Shown: one piece after another, positions 7,583 through 15,582 of the stretch
How the letters are laid out: each line of letters opens with the position of its first letter
Numbering within the stretch: the first letter of the stretch is position 1
DNA from: JBGTKH01 sp041744735
Lineage (GTDB): Bacteria; Planctomycetota; Planctomycetia; Pirellulales; Pirellulaceae
Length of the DNA: 16,927 bases
Direction of reading: 5' to 3'
Assembly (NCBI GenBank): GCA_041744735.1
Contig: JBGTKH010000156.1
Coordinates: 1-16,927, forward strand
Notes under the pieces: generated by a model
Told to the model about the DNA's origin: nothing
The model's database searches: none
What the model saw: only the letters and a program-made list of their open reading frames with translations
Position numbers and translations under genes: made by a program

Positions 7583-8482
7583 TTACTCCAAGCGGCAGTT
7601 ATCGATCAACCGCGTATTACCGACGTGCGCGGCAATCAGCGCCATCGCAGGCACATCAATACGCGACATTTCCTCGAGTGTTTCCGGGGCAGCCAGCGCC
7701 ACGTAGTCCACGCGCGTGATGCCGGCGTCGGCCAGCACCTGTCGCATTTTGGCTTTGATCACTGCTGCGTCAAGCTCACCTTGCCGCACCATGTCCGCCG
7801 CCAAATTCAGGCTGCGCGAGATGGCCAGTGCCTGTTGTCGCTCGTCCGCATTCAAATACACGTTCCGCGAACTCATCGCCAATCCGTCCGGCTCGCGTAC
7901 AATCGGGCAGACGCGAATGTCGGTTCGCACATTCAGATCCTGGGCCATGCGGCGGATCACCAGCGACTGCTGATAATCCTTCTGACCGAAGTATGCGACG
8001 TCGGCTGGGATAATGTTGAACAGCTTCAACACGACCGTCGCGACGCCGCGAAAATGTCCGGGCCGGCAGCTTCCTTCCAAGGGTTCGGCAACTTTCGGCG
8101 GATCGACGTAGGTCGAAAACCCGGCCGGATAGATTTCGTCTTTGGCCGGAGCAAACACCACATCCACGCCGCACCGGCCCAGTCCCTGCAGATCCTTCTC
8201 CAACGTCCGCGGATACCGCGAAAAATCCTCCTGCGGCCCAAACTGCGTAGGGTTCACAAAGATCGTGACCAATGTCAGATCGCACTCGGCCCGCGAGGCC
8301 CGCACCAAGCTCAAATGCCCCTCGTGCAACGCCCCCATCGTCGGCACCAGGCCGATCGACCGGCCATTGGCGCGTGCGGCGATAACTGCGTTGTAAACCT
8401 CCTTGCACGTGGTCACCAAACGCGGCGCAGCTCGCCCCGGACTCTTGTGGTCGGCAGTGATTTGTGATTGGTAAGTGGCCAT
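7583..8482 (-). CDS. panC: Pantoate--beta-alanine ligase (pantothenate synthetase)
   Basis: PanC joins pantoate and beta-alanine with ATP to make pantothenate, the precursor of coenzyme A, in the cytoplasm. The protein has 299 residues. Family motifs are complete: LVPTMGALHEGH (45-56, with the HxGH-type ATP site His53 and His56), the TIFVNPTQF segment (73-81), GQKDYQQ (166-172) and MSSRNVYL (203-210, the KMSKS-like loop). The first 20 residues precede the usual start of the family; no better internal ATG exists before Met49, so ATG 8482 is kept although it has no clear Shine-Dalgarno. No panB or panD is nearby. It is divergent from the POTRA gene with 233 nt between them, and the 32-bp inverted repeat follows its stop. 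Confidence 0.96.
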   Translation of the reverse strand: MATYQSQITADHKSPGRAAPRLVTTCKEVYNAVIAARANGRSIGLVPTMGALHEGHLSLVRASRAECDLTLVTIFVNPTQFGPQEDFSRYPRTLEKDLQGLGRCGVDVVFAPAKDEIYPAGFSTYVDPPKVAEPLEGSCRPGHFRGVATVVLKLFNIIPADVAYFGQKDYQQSLVIRRMAQDLNVRTDIRVCPIVREPDGLAMSSRNVYLNADERQQALAISRSLNLAADMVRQGELDAAVIKAKMRQVLADAGITRVDYVALAAPETLEEMSRIDVPAMALIAAHVGNTRLIDNCRLE

Positions 8483-8715
8483 TCGCTTGCCGCTGCCCGG
8501 CAGGATGTTCGCACAACGAGCGATATCCTACTATGAATTTGTTACCTTCGGGAGCCGACGTGATCGCCAATCGCTGGCGCTGCGAATCGCAAAAATTCGT
8601 GTTCCCGCCAATCGGCCGGGTGTGATAGATTTGTGGCAGGTTGGCACTTCGCGATTGCTAACTCGCGGGCGCCGGATTGGAGAACTTTCAAGTCTCTTCA
8701 CAAGGGGACGCGATC

Positions 8716-11154
8716 ATGAGGATCGTCGCCGCTGTCGCATGGGGGCTGGTACTGCTTGGTTTAACAACCGATTCCAAGGCCGCGGACGAAAATCTTCTGC
8801 GGGTGGGAGAGTTGGGCGATCCGGCGCGGCTGGTGGTGCGCGGCACGACGGCTTTCGACCTGGAGACGGTGAAGCGGGCGCTGGCTCGTGACTTCGACGT
8901 GCTGCTGGCCGCGCATCCTTCGGCCCCATTGTCCGAGTATCCGCCGGTGCTGCGCCAGCGTGCCCGCGAAGGTTTTCTGCACGCGGGATTTCCCAACGCC
9001 GACGCGGCCGTTGAATACGACGCGGCAAATCGCCGTTTTGTGGTGACGATCGACGAAGGCCCGCGCTATTCGGCCGGCGACGTGCGAATCGAAGGCGCAC
9101 GCACGATCAACGTCCAGCGACTGATCCAGCGGCTCACGAAAAAGTATCCGCCCGCAGATGCTCGCCCCGTCACGCTCGAGGAAAGCGGCGGCAACGCGAT
9201 TTTCAAATGGGTCGATGACGAGGGCAATGAAGTCGACTTGAAAGACCCCGTTTGGACACCAGGCAAGCCGGCGGCCTTTGATGCGCCGACCAATGCACAC
9301 TTGCGCCAATTGGTCGAACAAGCGCTGGCTGATCTGGGCTACGAATTCGCCGCGTTCAACGTTGACGTTGTACAGGCGTCCGGCGGAGCGACCGCCGACC
9401 TAATCGTAGACATCACCAGCGAAGGGCCGCCGCCCACCGTCCGCGAAATCGAAATCACAGGCCAGCGTCGCAATTCGCGCGAGGAGATCCTGAAGCTGCT
9501 AAACCTGCGCACCGGCATGTTGTTCACGCGCCACGACCGCGCGCGGATCGAGCATCAGCTTTGGCAAACCGGCCGCTTCATCAAGCACCGCGTCACAACG
9601 CTGCGCATCCCGTCGGCCGACGGCATCAAGCTGTCGATCGAACTGATCGAATACGAACACGCGCCGCCGCTGTCACAAGCATTCTCCCGTCAGGAAACCG
9701 TGTTGCTCAAATGCCGCGAATGGCTGCGCAAGTGCAGTGATGGCGAAGAGGATCTAGTCGTGACCGGCTCGTATGAGCAACAGCCGTTCGAAGCCATCAT
9801 CGCGCCGCAACACGGCCTGCTAATTCAATTTGGCAAGGCAGAGAACGAGCATCCAAAGTCGCCCTTATCTCATGTTGTCGTTGTCGCTGACAAAGCCATC
9901 GGTTATCTCTCGTCGTCGAACCGCTGTAAGTTGCTCATGCCCGCCAGCGAAGTACAGGTCAAGGCCGAACTCGCGCTGTCGCTGGCGGAACCGGAAGATG
10001 GCCAGAGCCGGCTCATCATGGGATTCAACGCAGGCTTCCAGACGCCCAAGGTACACGAGCCGCGGGTGCCGTTTCGCTTTCACATGCGGTTGGCGCCGGT
10101 GGCGTTTTTATCTCTGGCCTATGAGAAAGAGGCCGAGTGTACCTGGAACGCGGGAGTCTTAAAAATCCGCGGAAAACAAGTCGAATGGCAGATCGACGTG
10201 CAGACCGGAAGGCTGCTGAACCACACGTTATTTGAGGAGGACGATCAGACGCAGTTGGTCCAAATAACTTTTCGCCGCGGGGCATTCGAACAGCGTCTGG
10301 CCGACGTCGAGGCCGGCACGGCGCGGCTGCCCAACGAATTCGATGCCGCGCGGCCGATCAGTTCGGTCATGGCGTTTTGCTGCCGCGAGCAATTCATCGA
10401 GTTGCTCGAAGAACACATTGAAATCACTGGGCCGCCGAAAAGTATATTGACCGACCCGCGCGTGCTGACGGTCTTGCGCAAATCGCTGGACCGCGGCTTG
10501 CTGCGGCCGGTCGATGAATACTTTTTGCAGCCAAAGGAAGATCAGCAGGACGAATTCGACATTCCCGGCAGCACGCCGAGCGCCGGGGGCTTAACGCCGC
10601 AAATGCTGCAGTTGGCCGCCGGGCATTTGCTGGTGCCGCTGGCCGACGACCTGTTCCCGCGCGGCTCGTGGCCGTGGACGCTGACCCGTGAATCGGGTTT
10701 CGTGTTGGCAGATAAGTCGAAGTATTCCAACTTAGAGTTAGGAAAACTCTACCGGGCCGCCGACAATGGTCCGCTGTGTCACTTGGCCACGGCGCAACTA
10801 TTGGAGTTCGTCAATCCCCAGTTCGCGCGCCTCTTTGCCGCCCAGGGTCTCGAGCGGCTGGTGCTGGAAGACTTCCGCAACGATTGTCGCGTGCTGTTGA
10901 ACGACGAATTCCTCTTCGGCAAGTGCGTGATCCGCGCCGGTGAAATATTGCGCGAGTTAGACGACGCAGACGTGGCGCTGATCGGCTCGCTGATCGTGAA
11001 AGAGCCCGAGCTGTTCGTCGAGTGCGTACACGTGCTGCGCCGCAACGCCAATCAAACCGTCGCCCAATCACTGCCCGCCGCGATGGACCGCCTGTGGGAG
11101 ATCGGCCTCCGCCAACACATCGAATGGGCCCTGCGGCGGTTGTGGACGGAGTAG
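8716..11154 (+). CDS. Secreted POTRA-like domain protein of unknown function
   Basis: The ATG at 8716 follows AAGGGGA and opens a signal peptide (MRIVAAVAWGLVLLGLTTDS, cleaved near KA|ADE); an in-frame ATG at 8677 is less likely. The protein has 812 residues. About 38-115, 118-237 and 241-313 have the beta-alpha-alpha-beta rhythm of POTRA domains, clearest in the last: TVREIEITGQRRNSREEILK, then LRTGMLFTRHDRARIEHQL and a TGRFIKHRV strand. POTRA repeats usually precede an Omp85 (BamA/TamA) barrel. The remaining 500 residues do not look like one: 340-560 is mixed strand, followed by charged, helix-rich sequence, with no aromatic C-terminal beta signal (it ends ALRRLWTE). It could be a periplasmic or outer-membrane-associated assembly factor; this is inference. 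It converges with the HipA gene. Confidence 0.75.
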   Translation: MRIVAAVAWGLVLLGLTTDSKAADENLLRVGELGDPARLVVRGTTAFDLETVKRALARDFDVLLAAHPSAPLSEYPPVLRQRAREGFLHAGFPNADAAVEYDAANRRFVVTIDEGPRYSAGDVRIEGARTINVQRLIQRLTKKYPPADARPVTLEESGGNAIFKWVDDEGNEVDLKDPVWTPGKPAAFDAPTNAHLRQLVEQALADLGYEFAAFNVDVVQASGGATADLIVDITSEGPPPTVREIEITGQRRNSREEILKLLNLRTGMLFTRHDRARIEHQLWQTGRFIKHRVTTLRIPSADGIKLSIELIEYEHAPPLSQAFSRQETVLLKCREWLRKCSDGEEDLVVTGSYEQQPFEAIIAPQHGLLIQFGKAENEHPKSPLSHVVVVADKAIGYLSSSNRCKLLMPASEVQVKAELALSLAEPEDGQSRLIMGFNAGFQTPKVHEPRVPFRFHMRLAPVAFLSLAYEKEAECTWNAGVLKIRGKQVEWQIDVQTGRLLNHTLFEEDDQTQLVQITFRRGAFEQRLADVEAGTARLPNEFDAARPISSVMAFCCREQFIELLEEHIEITGPPKSILTDPRVLTVLRKSLDRGLLRPVDEYFLQPKEDQQDEFDIPGSTPSAGGLTPQMLQLAAGHLLVPLADDLFPRGSWPWTLTRESGFVLADKSKYSNLELGKLYRAADNGPLCHLATAQLLEFVNPQFARLFAAQGLERLVLEDFRNDCRVLLNDEFLFGKCVIRAGEILRELDDADVALIGSLIVKEPELFVECVHVLRRNANQTVAQSLPAAMDRLWEIGLRQHIEWALRRLWTE

Positions 11155-11260
11155 CAAGCCGACGGCACCCAGTCTATTAAACAGCATTTGAAAACCAAAG
11201 GAGACGTTGCGAAACTTCGGGTTTCTTTCCAACACCGCGACGACGCACGTGATTTTGTTT

Positions 11261-11289
11261 GCGTTCTAGCGCGGCACTTGCGAGAACGC
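11261..11289. terminator. Hairpin between convergent genes
   Basis: GCGTTCTAGC (11261-11270) and GCGAGAACGC (11280-11289) pair over 10 positions with one mismatch around a 9-nt loop. It lies just beyond the HipA stop and 106 nt past the POTRA gene stop. Neither side carries a T-run in the right direction, so it is at best a factor-dependent or weak bidirectional terminator. Confidence 0.3.
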
Positions 11290-11292
11290 CTG

Positions 11293-12507
11293 TCATAGGC
11301 CCAAGTCGTTTAGCAGTGGCAACGAACCTAAATGTGCATTGAGCCGATCGATTTGGTTCGAAGAGTACTCCGACTGAACTTTAGATTGATGCCAAGCACT
11401 CAACGCCGCGTCTCCAAAGTCTTTGACAATTTGACTCCCGACGCCATGCGAGATTCCCAAAACTTCAATGAGTCGTTCAAAGGACTGCAGGCTAACCGCG
11501 TGAAATTGTTTATCAGCCTTCAACGTTAGCGCCAGTTGTTCTTTGCCAGGAGGAAAGTAAAGAAGTGTCGATACAATGTCGTACGCGGGCGTTAAAGCTG
11601 CGTTCCGCCCGTCAGGGTAGATCACCGAGAAGTTTTTGAGGTGGGCGTCGCCATTGCCACAAATCACATTGAAGACAATCGCCTTCAGAAACTCCTCAGT
11701 CGATTCGGGAGCGATCCAGCGAATGACGCTTGCAATTTCTTCGTAACTACCGTGAAATTGCGCATCTCCGGGCGGTCTGTCCAGAATCTGGCCAAAGTCT
11801 TCGATGTGGATACGGAGTCTGTCTTTACGATCGAAGCGTTCGATTACGAATACAGTTCCATCTCCAGTAGGCATTTCTTCTGGGATATGATCGAAATCAC
11901 CGACGTCTCGAAGTGTGAAACTAGGAGTCCTAAGACCCGCTGCACGTGCCCAATTCATTGTCGCAAACTCGCACTGAGGCAAGCCCGGGTACTCTGGAGC
12001 ATGAAACTTGGCGATATACTCGGTTCCTTCGGACTCGGCACCTGTCGTCAATCCGCGACCGGATGATTTGGCCGAGAGCTTCCACTGGGCACCTGCAAGT
12101 GAAAATCGAAAGAGTGAGCTATCGGACACGGGAAATTCAATTCGGGCAGTCGAATCGGCAAATTGAGTTCGCAGGATTGGCTCCGTTGGCGTCAGAACAA
12201 CTGCGCCGGGCATATTTGACCCAAGCTGCTGTAGCATTCCGAATGCATCGTCTTCGTCGAGTCCAAGTAACCGCGACCGCCAACGTCGCATGACACCCTG
12301 CGGCAAAAGGTGCGCAAACCAACAAATCGCACCATCGACGCTGATGGGATGAGGGAACCGGTCTTCAAAAATCTGCCCAAGCACCGGGCGCGACCCGATC
12401 AGAGCTGAAGAGTATTCCTCACAGAAGGTGAACCCTTGACGTTCGTCTTCAAAGCACTCCAGTACGCCGACTTTGACGTCGCCTAGTCCGACCAATAATG
12501 CGCCCAT
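11293..12507 (-). CDS. HipA-family serine/threonine kinase toxin
   Basis: HipA toxins are kinases that in E. coli phosphorylate glutamyl-tRNA synthetase and cause dormancy. ATG 12507 is preferred to TTG 12531 because GGAG is spaced 6 nt from it. That gives 404 residues, close to the usual 400-440. Residues about 1-105 match the HipA N-terminal subdomain (LVGLGDVKVGVLE, then FAHLLPQG). The kinase core has FSLAGAQWK (135-143, with Ser136 at the autophosphorylated serine position), the ATP-site lysine in EYIAKFH (Lys167), VIERFDR, HIEDFGQIL, GNGDAHLKNF (catalytic Asp287) and PAYDIVST (Mg-binding Asp310). It is therefore predicted active. Its gene starts 24 nt after the stop of the DUF262 gene, so the two form one transcription unit. 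No HipB-like helix-turn-helix gene lies on either side. Its G+C, 50-57% in sampled lines, is below that of the neighbours. Confidence 0.9.
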   Translation of the reverse strand: MGALLVGLGDVKVGVLECFEDERQGFTFCEEYSSALIGSRPVLGQIFEDRFPHPISVDGAICWFAHLLPQGVMRRWRSRLLGLDEDDAFGMLQQLGSNMPGAVVLTPTEPILRTQFADSTARIEFPVSDSSLFRFSLAGAQWKLSAKSSGRGLTTGAESEGTEYIAKFHAPEYPGLPQCEFATMNWARAAGLRTPSFTLRDVGDFDHIPEEMPTGDGTVFVIERFDRKDRLRIHIEDFGQILDRPPGDAQFHGSYEEIASVIRWIAPESTEEFLKAIVFNVICGNGDAHLKNFSVIYPDGRNAALTPAYDIVSTLLYFPPGKEQLALTLKADKQFHAVSLQSFERLIEVLGISHGVGSQIVKDFGDAALSAWHQSKVQSEYSSNQIDRLNAHLGSLPLLNDLGL

Positions 12508-12531
12508 CTCAGACTCCGTCAACAGAGGCAA

Positions 12532-14166
12532 TCATTTCGCCGCTGCCTCGACAATGGATCGAATTGACGGACGGACATCGACCCGATCCCCCAGACGATC
12601 CGCAATGAATTCACTGAAATAGTCGCCAAGAATCTGACGCCGGCAGCGTCTAAAATCTTCAACCGAGCCGCCTTCCAAGTGCCGGATGGCTTCCTCGTTA
12701 AGCAAGAACGATTGCAATGTTTCCACGTCGGCCAGGGAGATTTCTTTCTTCCGCATGTCGGCAACTTTGATGATCGTATCGCTGCCGAAATTCCCTTCGC
12801 CCGTGAGTGACCAGTAGATCTTTCCCGGATCGAGCGTGGAGTCGGCAACTTCGGTCTCGTCTGTGTCCTCTTCCCACAATGTCAGTTGCTCTGTGCCACA
12901 CGGTCGCCGGGGATTCGCAGCCAACAGTCCAAGCACAAAAATCTTTCCCGACGCCCTGCTGAGCGAGATCTGCTGATCGATTTCTCCCAACGGATTGTTC
13001 TCCAAGGAACCGAGATCTGCCGACTCGAAATGTGCCAGTAAGGCGACGACTGCGTCGCTCGATGAATTTGCCTCACGCATCTGTTTGACGAGGCGAGTCA
13101 CACGCGAATCCGTGACGTCCTCGTGATCTCCGCTCAGCGCGCCGCGCCAGAGCCACTTAGCAACGAGTCGATCGATGCGAGAATCTTCCTCGGGGAACCG
13201 GTCGTAAAACGCGGTAAGAAATATTAGCGGCAAGCGGTACGGTAACAGCTTCCAATGAGGAATTCCAGCGGCTAGCGTGATCGCCGTGATTGCGCGTCGT
13301 AGTGCGGTTTCCGTACGTCGGATCGAGTCAGTCGGCAGCTTGTCCGGCGAGTCGATCGGGTCGCGAACCGATAAACCGCAGTTCACACGAAGGCAACGCA
13401 AGAAAATGTCTTCATCAAGCTGGCCAAATCCAAGGTCGGTCAATCTGGCAACGGCCGAACGAATCGGCCTCTCTCTCTCCCCACCGTACAGAGCTTCGAA
13501 GATTTCCGATTCACGCATGCCGACCCCGCAGGTGTTCACGCGAGTGAAGATCAACCGCAAGAGATTCTCGCCGGTGCCTTCCACGATATACGCGGGCATT
13601 TCATACTCGCGAATCGACTTCCCTAGCTCAAGCGCCCGGTTGACTAAATCTTCATGCTCGTCCGCGTAGGGCCAATTGCGAATCCACTTCAGCAGTCTCA
13701 CGGAGTCGCACAAGACATTTAAAGGAATCCACGCCGGTTCTGATTCCCTCTTCAGCAATAGCTTAAACTCTTCGCCTTGCAAATCGTACCACAGGGACCA
13801 GTAGTCTCCGCGCGGGATGACTTCACTGCGAAGTAACGATGCCACGAGAGCGGTAATTCTCTGTTGTCCGTCAACGACCCACAGGGCCGATGGTTGCTCG
13901 GCGGCGTCGATGACGACAGGGCCGAAGTTCACAATGCCTGCTTCTGCCCGGTCGCGGGACAGCAAAAGCTCCCCTACCGGAAACCCCCGACGGATCGAGT
14001 CGAAAAAGTCGATGACGTTTTTGGATCGCCATCGCAGAGGACGCTGAAATGTCGGAATTCTCATCCGCCCGTCAGCGGCTTCCTGGAGTAACTGTTCGAC
14101 ACGAAATCCTCGCGCCTCAGGGCGCCGCTGGAGTGTCGACTCCCGATCTTTGGCAAGTTGGCTCAT
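12532..14166 (-). CDS. DUF262 (GmrSD/ParB-like fold) protein
   Basis: The protein has 544 residues. DUF262 domains share a ParB/sulfiredoxin-like fold that binds or hydrolyses nucleotides and occurs in DNA-modification-dependent defence enzymes such as GmrSD, BrxU and SspE. The N-terminal half shows the hallmark motifs: IPTFQRPLRW (37-46), FPVGELLL (62-69), VVDGQQRITAL (97-107, the DGQQR core) and IFTRVNTCGVGMRESEIFEAL (206-226, the FxRxN motif). The C-terminal half (about 240-544) is helical with FVLGLLAANPRR near 410 and an NEEAIRHLEGGS segment near 490. It does not show the HNH motif of the GmrD/DUF1524 half, so it is DUF262 without its usual nuclease partner. It is first in an operon with the HipA-family kinase. 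The ATG at 14166 has no clear Shine-Dalgarno. Two sampled lines have 53-55% G+C, pointing to acquisition with its partner. Confidence 0.85.
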   Translation of the reverse strand: MSQLAKDRESTLQRRPEARGFRVEQLLQEAADGRMRIPTFQRPLRWRSKNVIDFFDSIRRGFPVGELLLSRDRAEAGIVNFGPVVIDAAEQPSALWVVDGQQRITALVASLLRSEVIPRGDYWSLWYDLQGEEFKLLLKRESEPAWIPLNVLCDSVRLLKWIRNWPYADEHEDLVNRALELGKSIREYEMPAYIVEGTGENLLRLIFTRVNTCGVGMRESEIFEALYGGERERPIRSAVARLTDLGFGQLDEDIFLRCLRVNCGLSVRDPIDSPDKLPTDSIRRTETALRRAITAITLAAGIPHWKLLPYRLPLIFLTAFYDRFPEEDSRIDRLVAKWLWRGALSGDHEDVTDSRVTRLVKQMREANSSSDAVVALLAHFESADLGSLENNPLGEIDQQISLSRASGKIFVLGLLAANPRRPCGTEQLTLWEEDTDETEVADSTLDPGKIYWSLTGEGNFGSDTIIKVADMRKKEISLADVETLQSFLLNEEAIRHLEGGSVEDFRRCRRQILGDYFSEFIADRLGDRVDVRPSIRSIVEAAAK

Positions 14167-14215
14167 AACAGTAGGACACTGGCGTTGAAGAATCGTTCAC
14201 ATCGAGCCCGAACGT

Positions 14216-14245
14216 AGCGTAGCAGCAAGCGTGGCCAAATGCCAA
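14216..14245 (-). promoter_or_regulatory. Possible sigma-70-type promoter for the DUF262-HipA unit
   Basis: On the minus strand TTGGCA (14245-14240), an 18-nt spacer and TACGCT (14221-14216) lie 50 nt upstream of the DUF262 start. The -10 box is weak and planctomycete promoters are poorly defined, so this is only a candidate. Confidence 0.2.
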
Positions 14246-14429
14246 GGTGTTGTTAAGTACGGCATCGACGCGAGAGGTTAGCTGTGAGGTGGTGACCAGA
14301 TCTCAGTGATAAGGCTAAACACAGCTTCTTTAGTTGTAGCGCGTTAAACGACCGCTTGATCTTTCTTTTCGGCGTTCCGTCAACGAATGAATAACTCGTC
14401 TCGTCGGCAACGGTCCGCCGCGACGGTTG

Positions 14430-15482
14430 CTACCGCATTGCTTGCATCGCCGCCGAGACTTCTTCAATCGCTCGTTTGTGGTCCAGTGCATTCAAGACCA
14501 GCACCGGGCCTTGATCCGGCTGCGCGGCTTGTTCTCGCAGGCCGGTGTGCGGACGTTGAAGCTCATCGGACGAGAGAGATTGTTCCGTGGTTCGACCCTG
14601 CCGTGCGATTCGCTCTCTAAGTTGATCTACGGGAGCTTGGAGCAGCACCAGCAGCTTGGGTGACGGGACTTGTTGACGTAACTCGTGCCAGAGTCGCTCG
14701 AACTGCCTTTGCGGCGGCTCAGTCAAGGACAGCCGCGAGTAGACGAGTGATTGGTCGAACCAGAAATCACTGATCGCCAAGTCGGTTGCTTCGTCCGAAG
14801 ATGCGTTGGAAAAACATTCGGCCAATAGCGCAGCGCGGCGGTGCAGTAAAGAGGTTTCCAATTCCCAAGCCGTTGCTGTGGGGTCAGCATTAAAGCGGGC
14901 CAGCAACTGCGGGTCAATTTCATCTAGGATTAGCCGCGCGCCGGTACGCTGCGCGACTTCACTGGCGAGCTGCGTCTTTCCAACGGCGACGGGGCCGGCG
15001 ATGGCCACGTAGTTGGGCGCGGTGTCGAGATGTTCGAGCAGGCGGCGGATTGGCCAGCCGGTGGTTGGGTGAATCATCTGTGGCGCGATTTCCGACGCCG
15101 GGGTCAGCACGAAGCGGCGGAAGGACATGCGCGGGTGCGGCAGTCGCAAGGCTGGCGTTTCGAGGACAAGGTCGTCGTACAAGAGCAAGTCGAGATCGAT
15201 GGTCCGCGCCGACCAGCGCTCGCTGCGCGCTCGTCCCAATTCTTTTTCGATTTGCTGGAGAACTTCGAACAGCGCCTGTGGAGAAAGTGTCGTTAGCACT
15301 CGCACGGCCGAATTCAAGTATTCGCCCTGACCGGCCGGGCCGCCGATTGGTGCGGTTGCGTAAGGCTTGCTGCGAGCGACAACGTCGATATTCGGGTGCT
15401 CGCCTAGCCGCGCTGTCGCGCGGTCCAACAGCGCCGCGCGATCGCCGAGATTTGAACCGAGGCCAATTAAAGCGGTAGGCAT
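14430..15482 (-). CDS. folK: HPPK (FolK) / deoxynucleoside kinase fusion
   Basis: The protein has 350 residues in two parts. Residues 1-155 are 6-hydroxymethyl-7,8-dihydropterin pyrophosphokinase, which makes the pyrophosphorylated pterin used in folate synthesis. Evidence is ALIGLGSNLGDR at the start, YLNSAV (55-60) and the signature RWSARTIDLDLLLYDD (89-104, with Mg-binding Asp96 and Asp98). Residues 158-350 are a P-loop kinase of the deoxynucleoside kinase type: AIAGPVAVGKT (160-170), DEID (187-190), ISDFWFDQSLVYSRL (237-251) and an LQAPVDQLRERIARQGR lid-like segment (281-297). The second half would phosphorylate deoxynucleosides for salvage; its substrate cannot be read from sequence. Such fusions join folate and nucleotide supply. 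There is no Shine-Dalgarno. A REP doublet begins 6 nt upstream of the ATG, and a strong same-strand terminator lies about 100 nt upstream. Confidence 0.93.
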   Translation of the reverse strand: MPTALIGLGSNLGDRAALLDRATARLGEHPNIDVVARSKPYATAPIGGPAGQGEYLNSAVRVLTTLSPQALFEVLQQIEKELGRARSERWSARTIDLDLLLYDDLVLETPALRLPHPRMSFRRFVLTPASEIAPQMIHPTTGWPIRRLLEHLDTAPNYVAIAGPVAVGKTQLASEVAQRTGARLILDEIDPQLLARFNADPTATAWELETSLLHRRAALLAECFSNASSDEATDLAISDFWFDQSLVYSRLSLTEPPQRQFERLWHELRQQVPSPKLLVLLQAPVDQLRERIARQGRTTEQSLSSDELQRPHTGLREQAAQPDQGPVLVLNALDHKRAIEEVSAAMQAMR

Positions 15483-15488
15483 TTTTTC

Positions 15489-15564
15489 GTAGCTGAATTT
15501 GCAAAAAATTCAGGTGCGTCAACCAAGCGCATAGATCCGGCTGAATTTTTGCAAATTCAGCTAC
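15489..15564. repeat. GTAG-headed REP doublet next to the folK start
   Basis: GTAG (15489-15492) precedes CTGAATTT-GCAAA-AAATTCAG. The opposed copy, CTGAATTT-TTGC-AAATTCAG, ends in CTAC (15561-15564). The two copies are reverse complements apart from one T/A in the loop run and are separated by a 27-nt spacer. A shortened third copy, CTCAGCTAC, lies at 15574-15582. The design equals that of 107-175, with an AT-rich stem of unrelated sequence. The innermost hairpin ends 10 nt before the folK ATG, where a ribosome binding site would sit. Confidence 0.7.
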
Positions 15565-15582
15565 AAAAACAAACTCAGCTAC

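Noticed and set aside
7580..8467. Plus-strand open frame of 295 codons opposite panC
   Set aside because: It is exactly antisense to panC, rich in His, Arg and Gln, with no recognisable domain; panC motifs on the other strand are complete.
11155..11298. In-frame extension of the POTRA gene past its TAG, 47 codons, reading plausible protein (LRVSFQHRDDARDFVCVL and following)
   Set aside because: The TAG at 11152-11154 is followed by no readthrough signal I can recognise, and the end overlaps the HipA gene on the other strand. It could be a decayed C-terminus or chance, and the evidence is too thin to annotate.
14167..14429. Search for a HipB-like helix-turn-helix gene upstream of DUF262
   Set aside because: No open frame of useful length with an HTH pattern was found in these 263 nt. 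Apart from a weak candidate promoter and an imperfect hairpin at the folK stop, nothing was seen.
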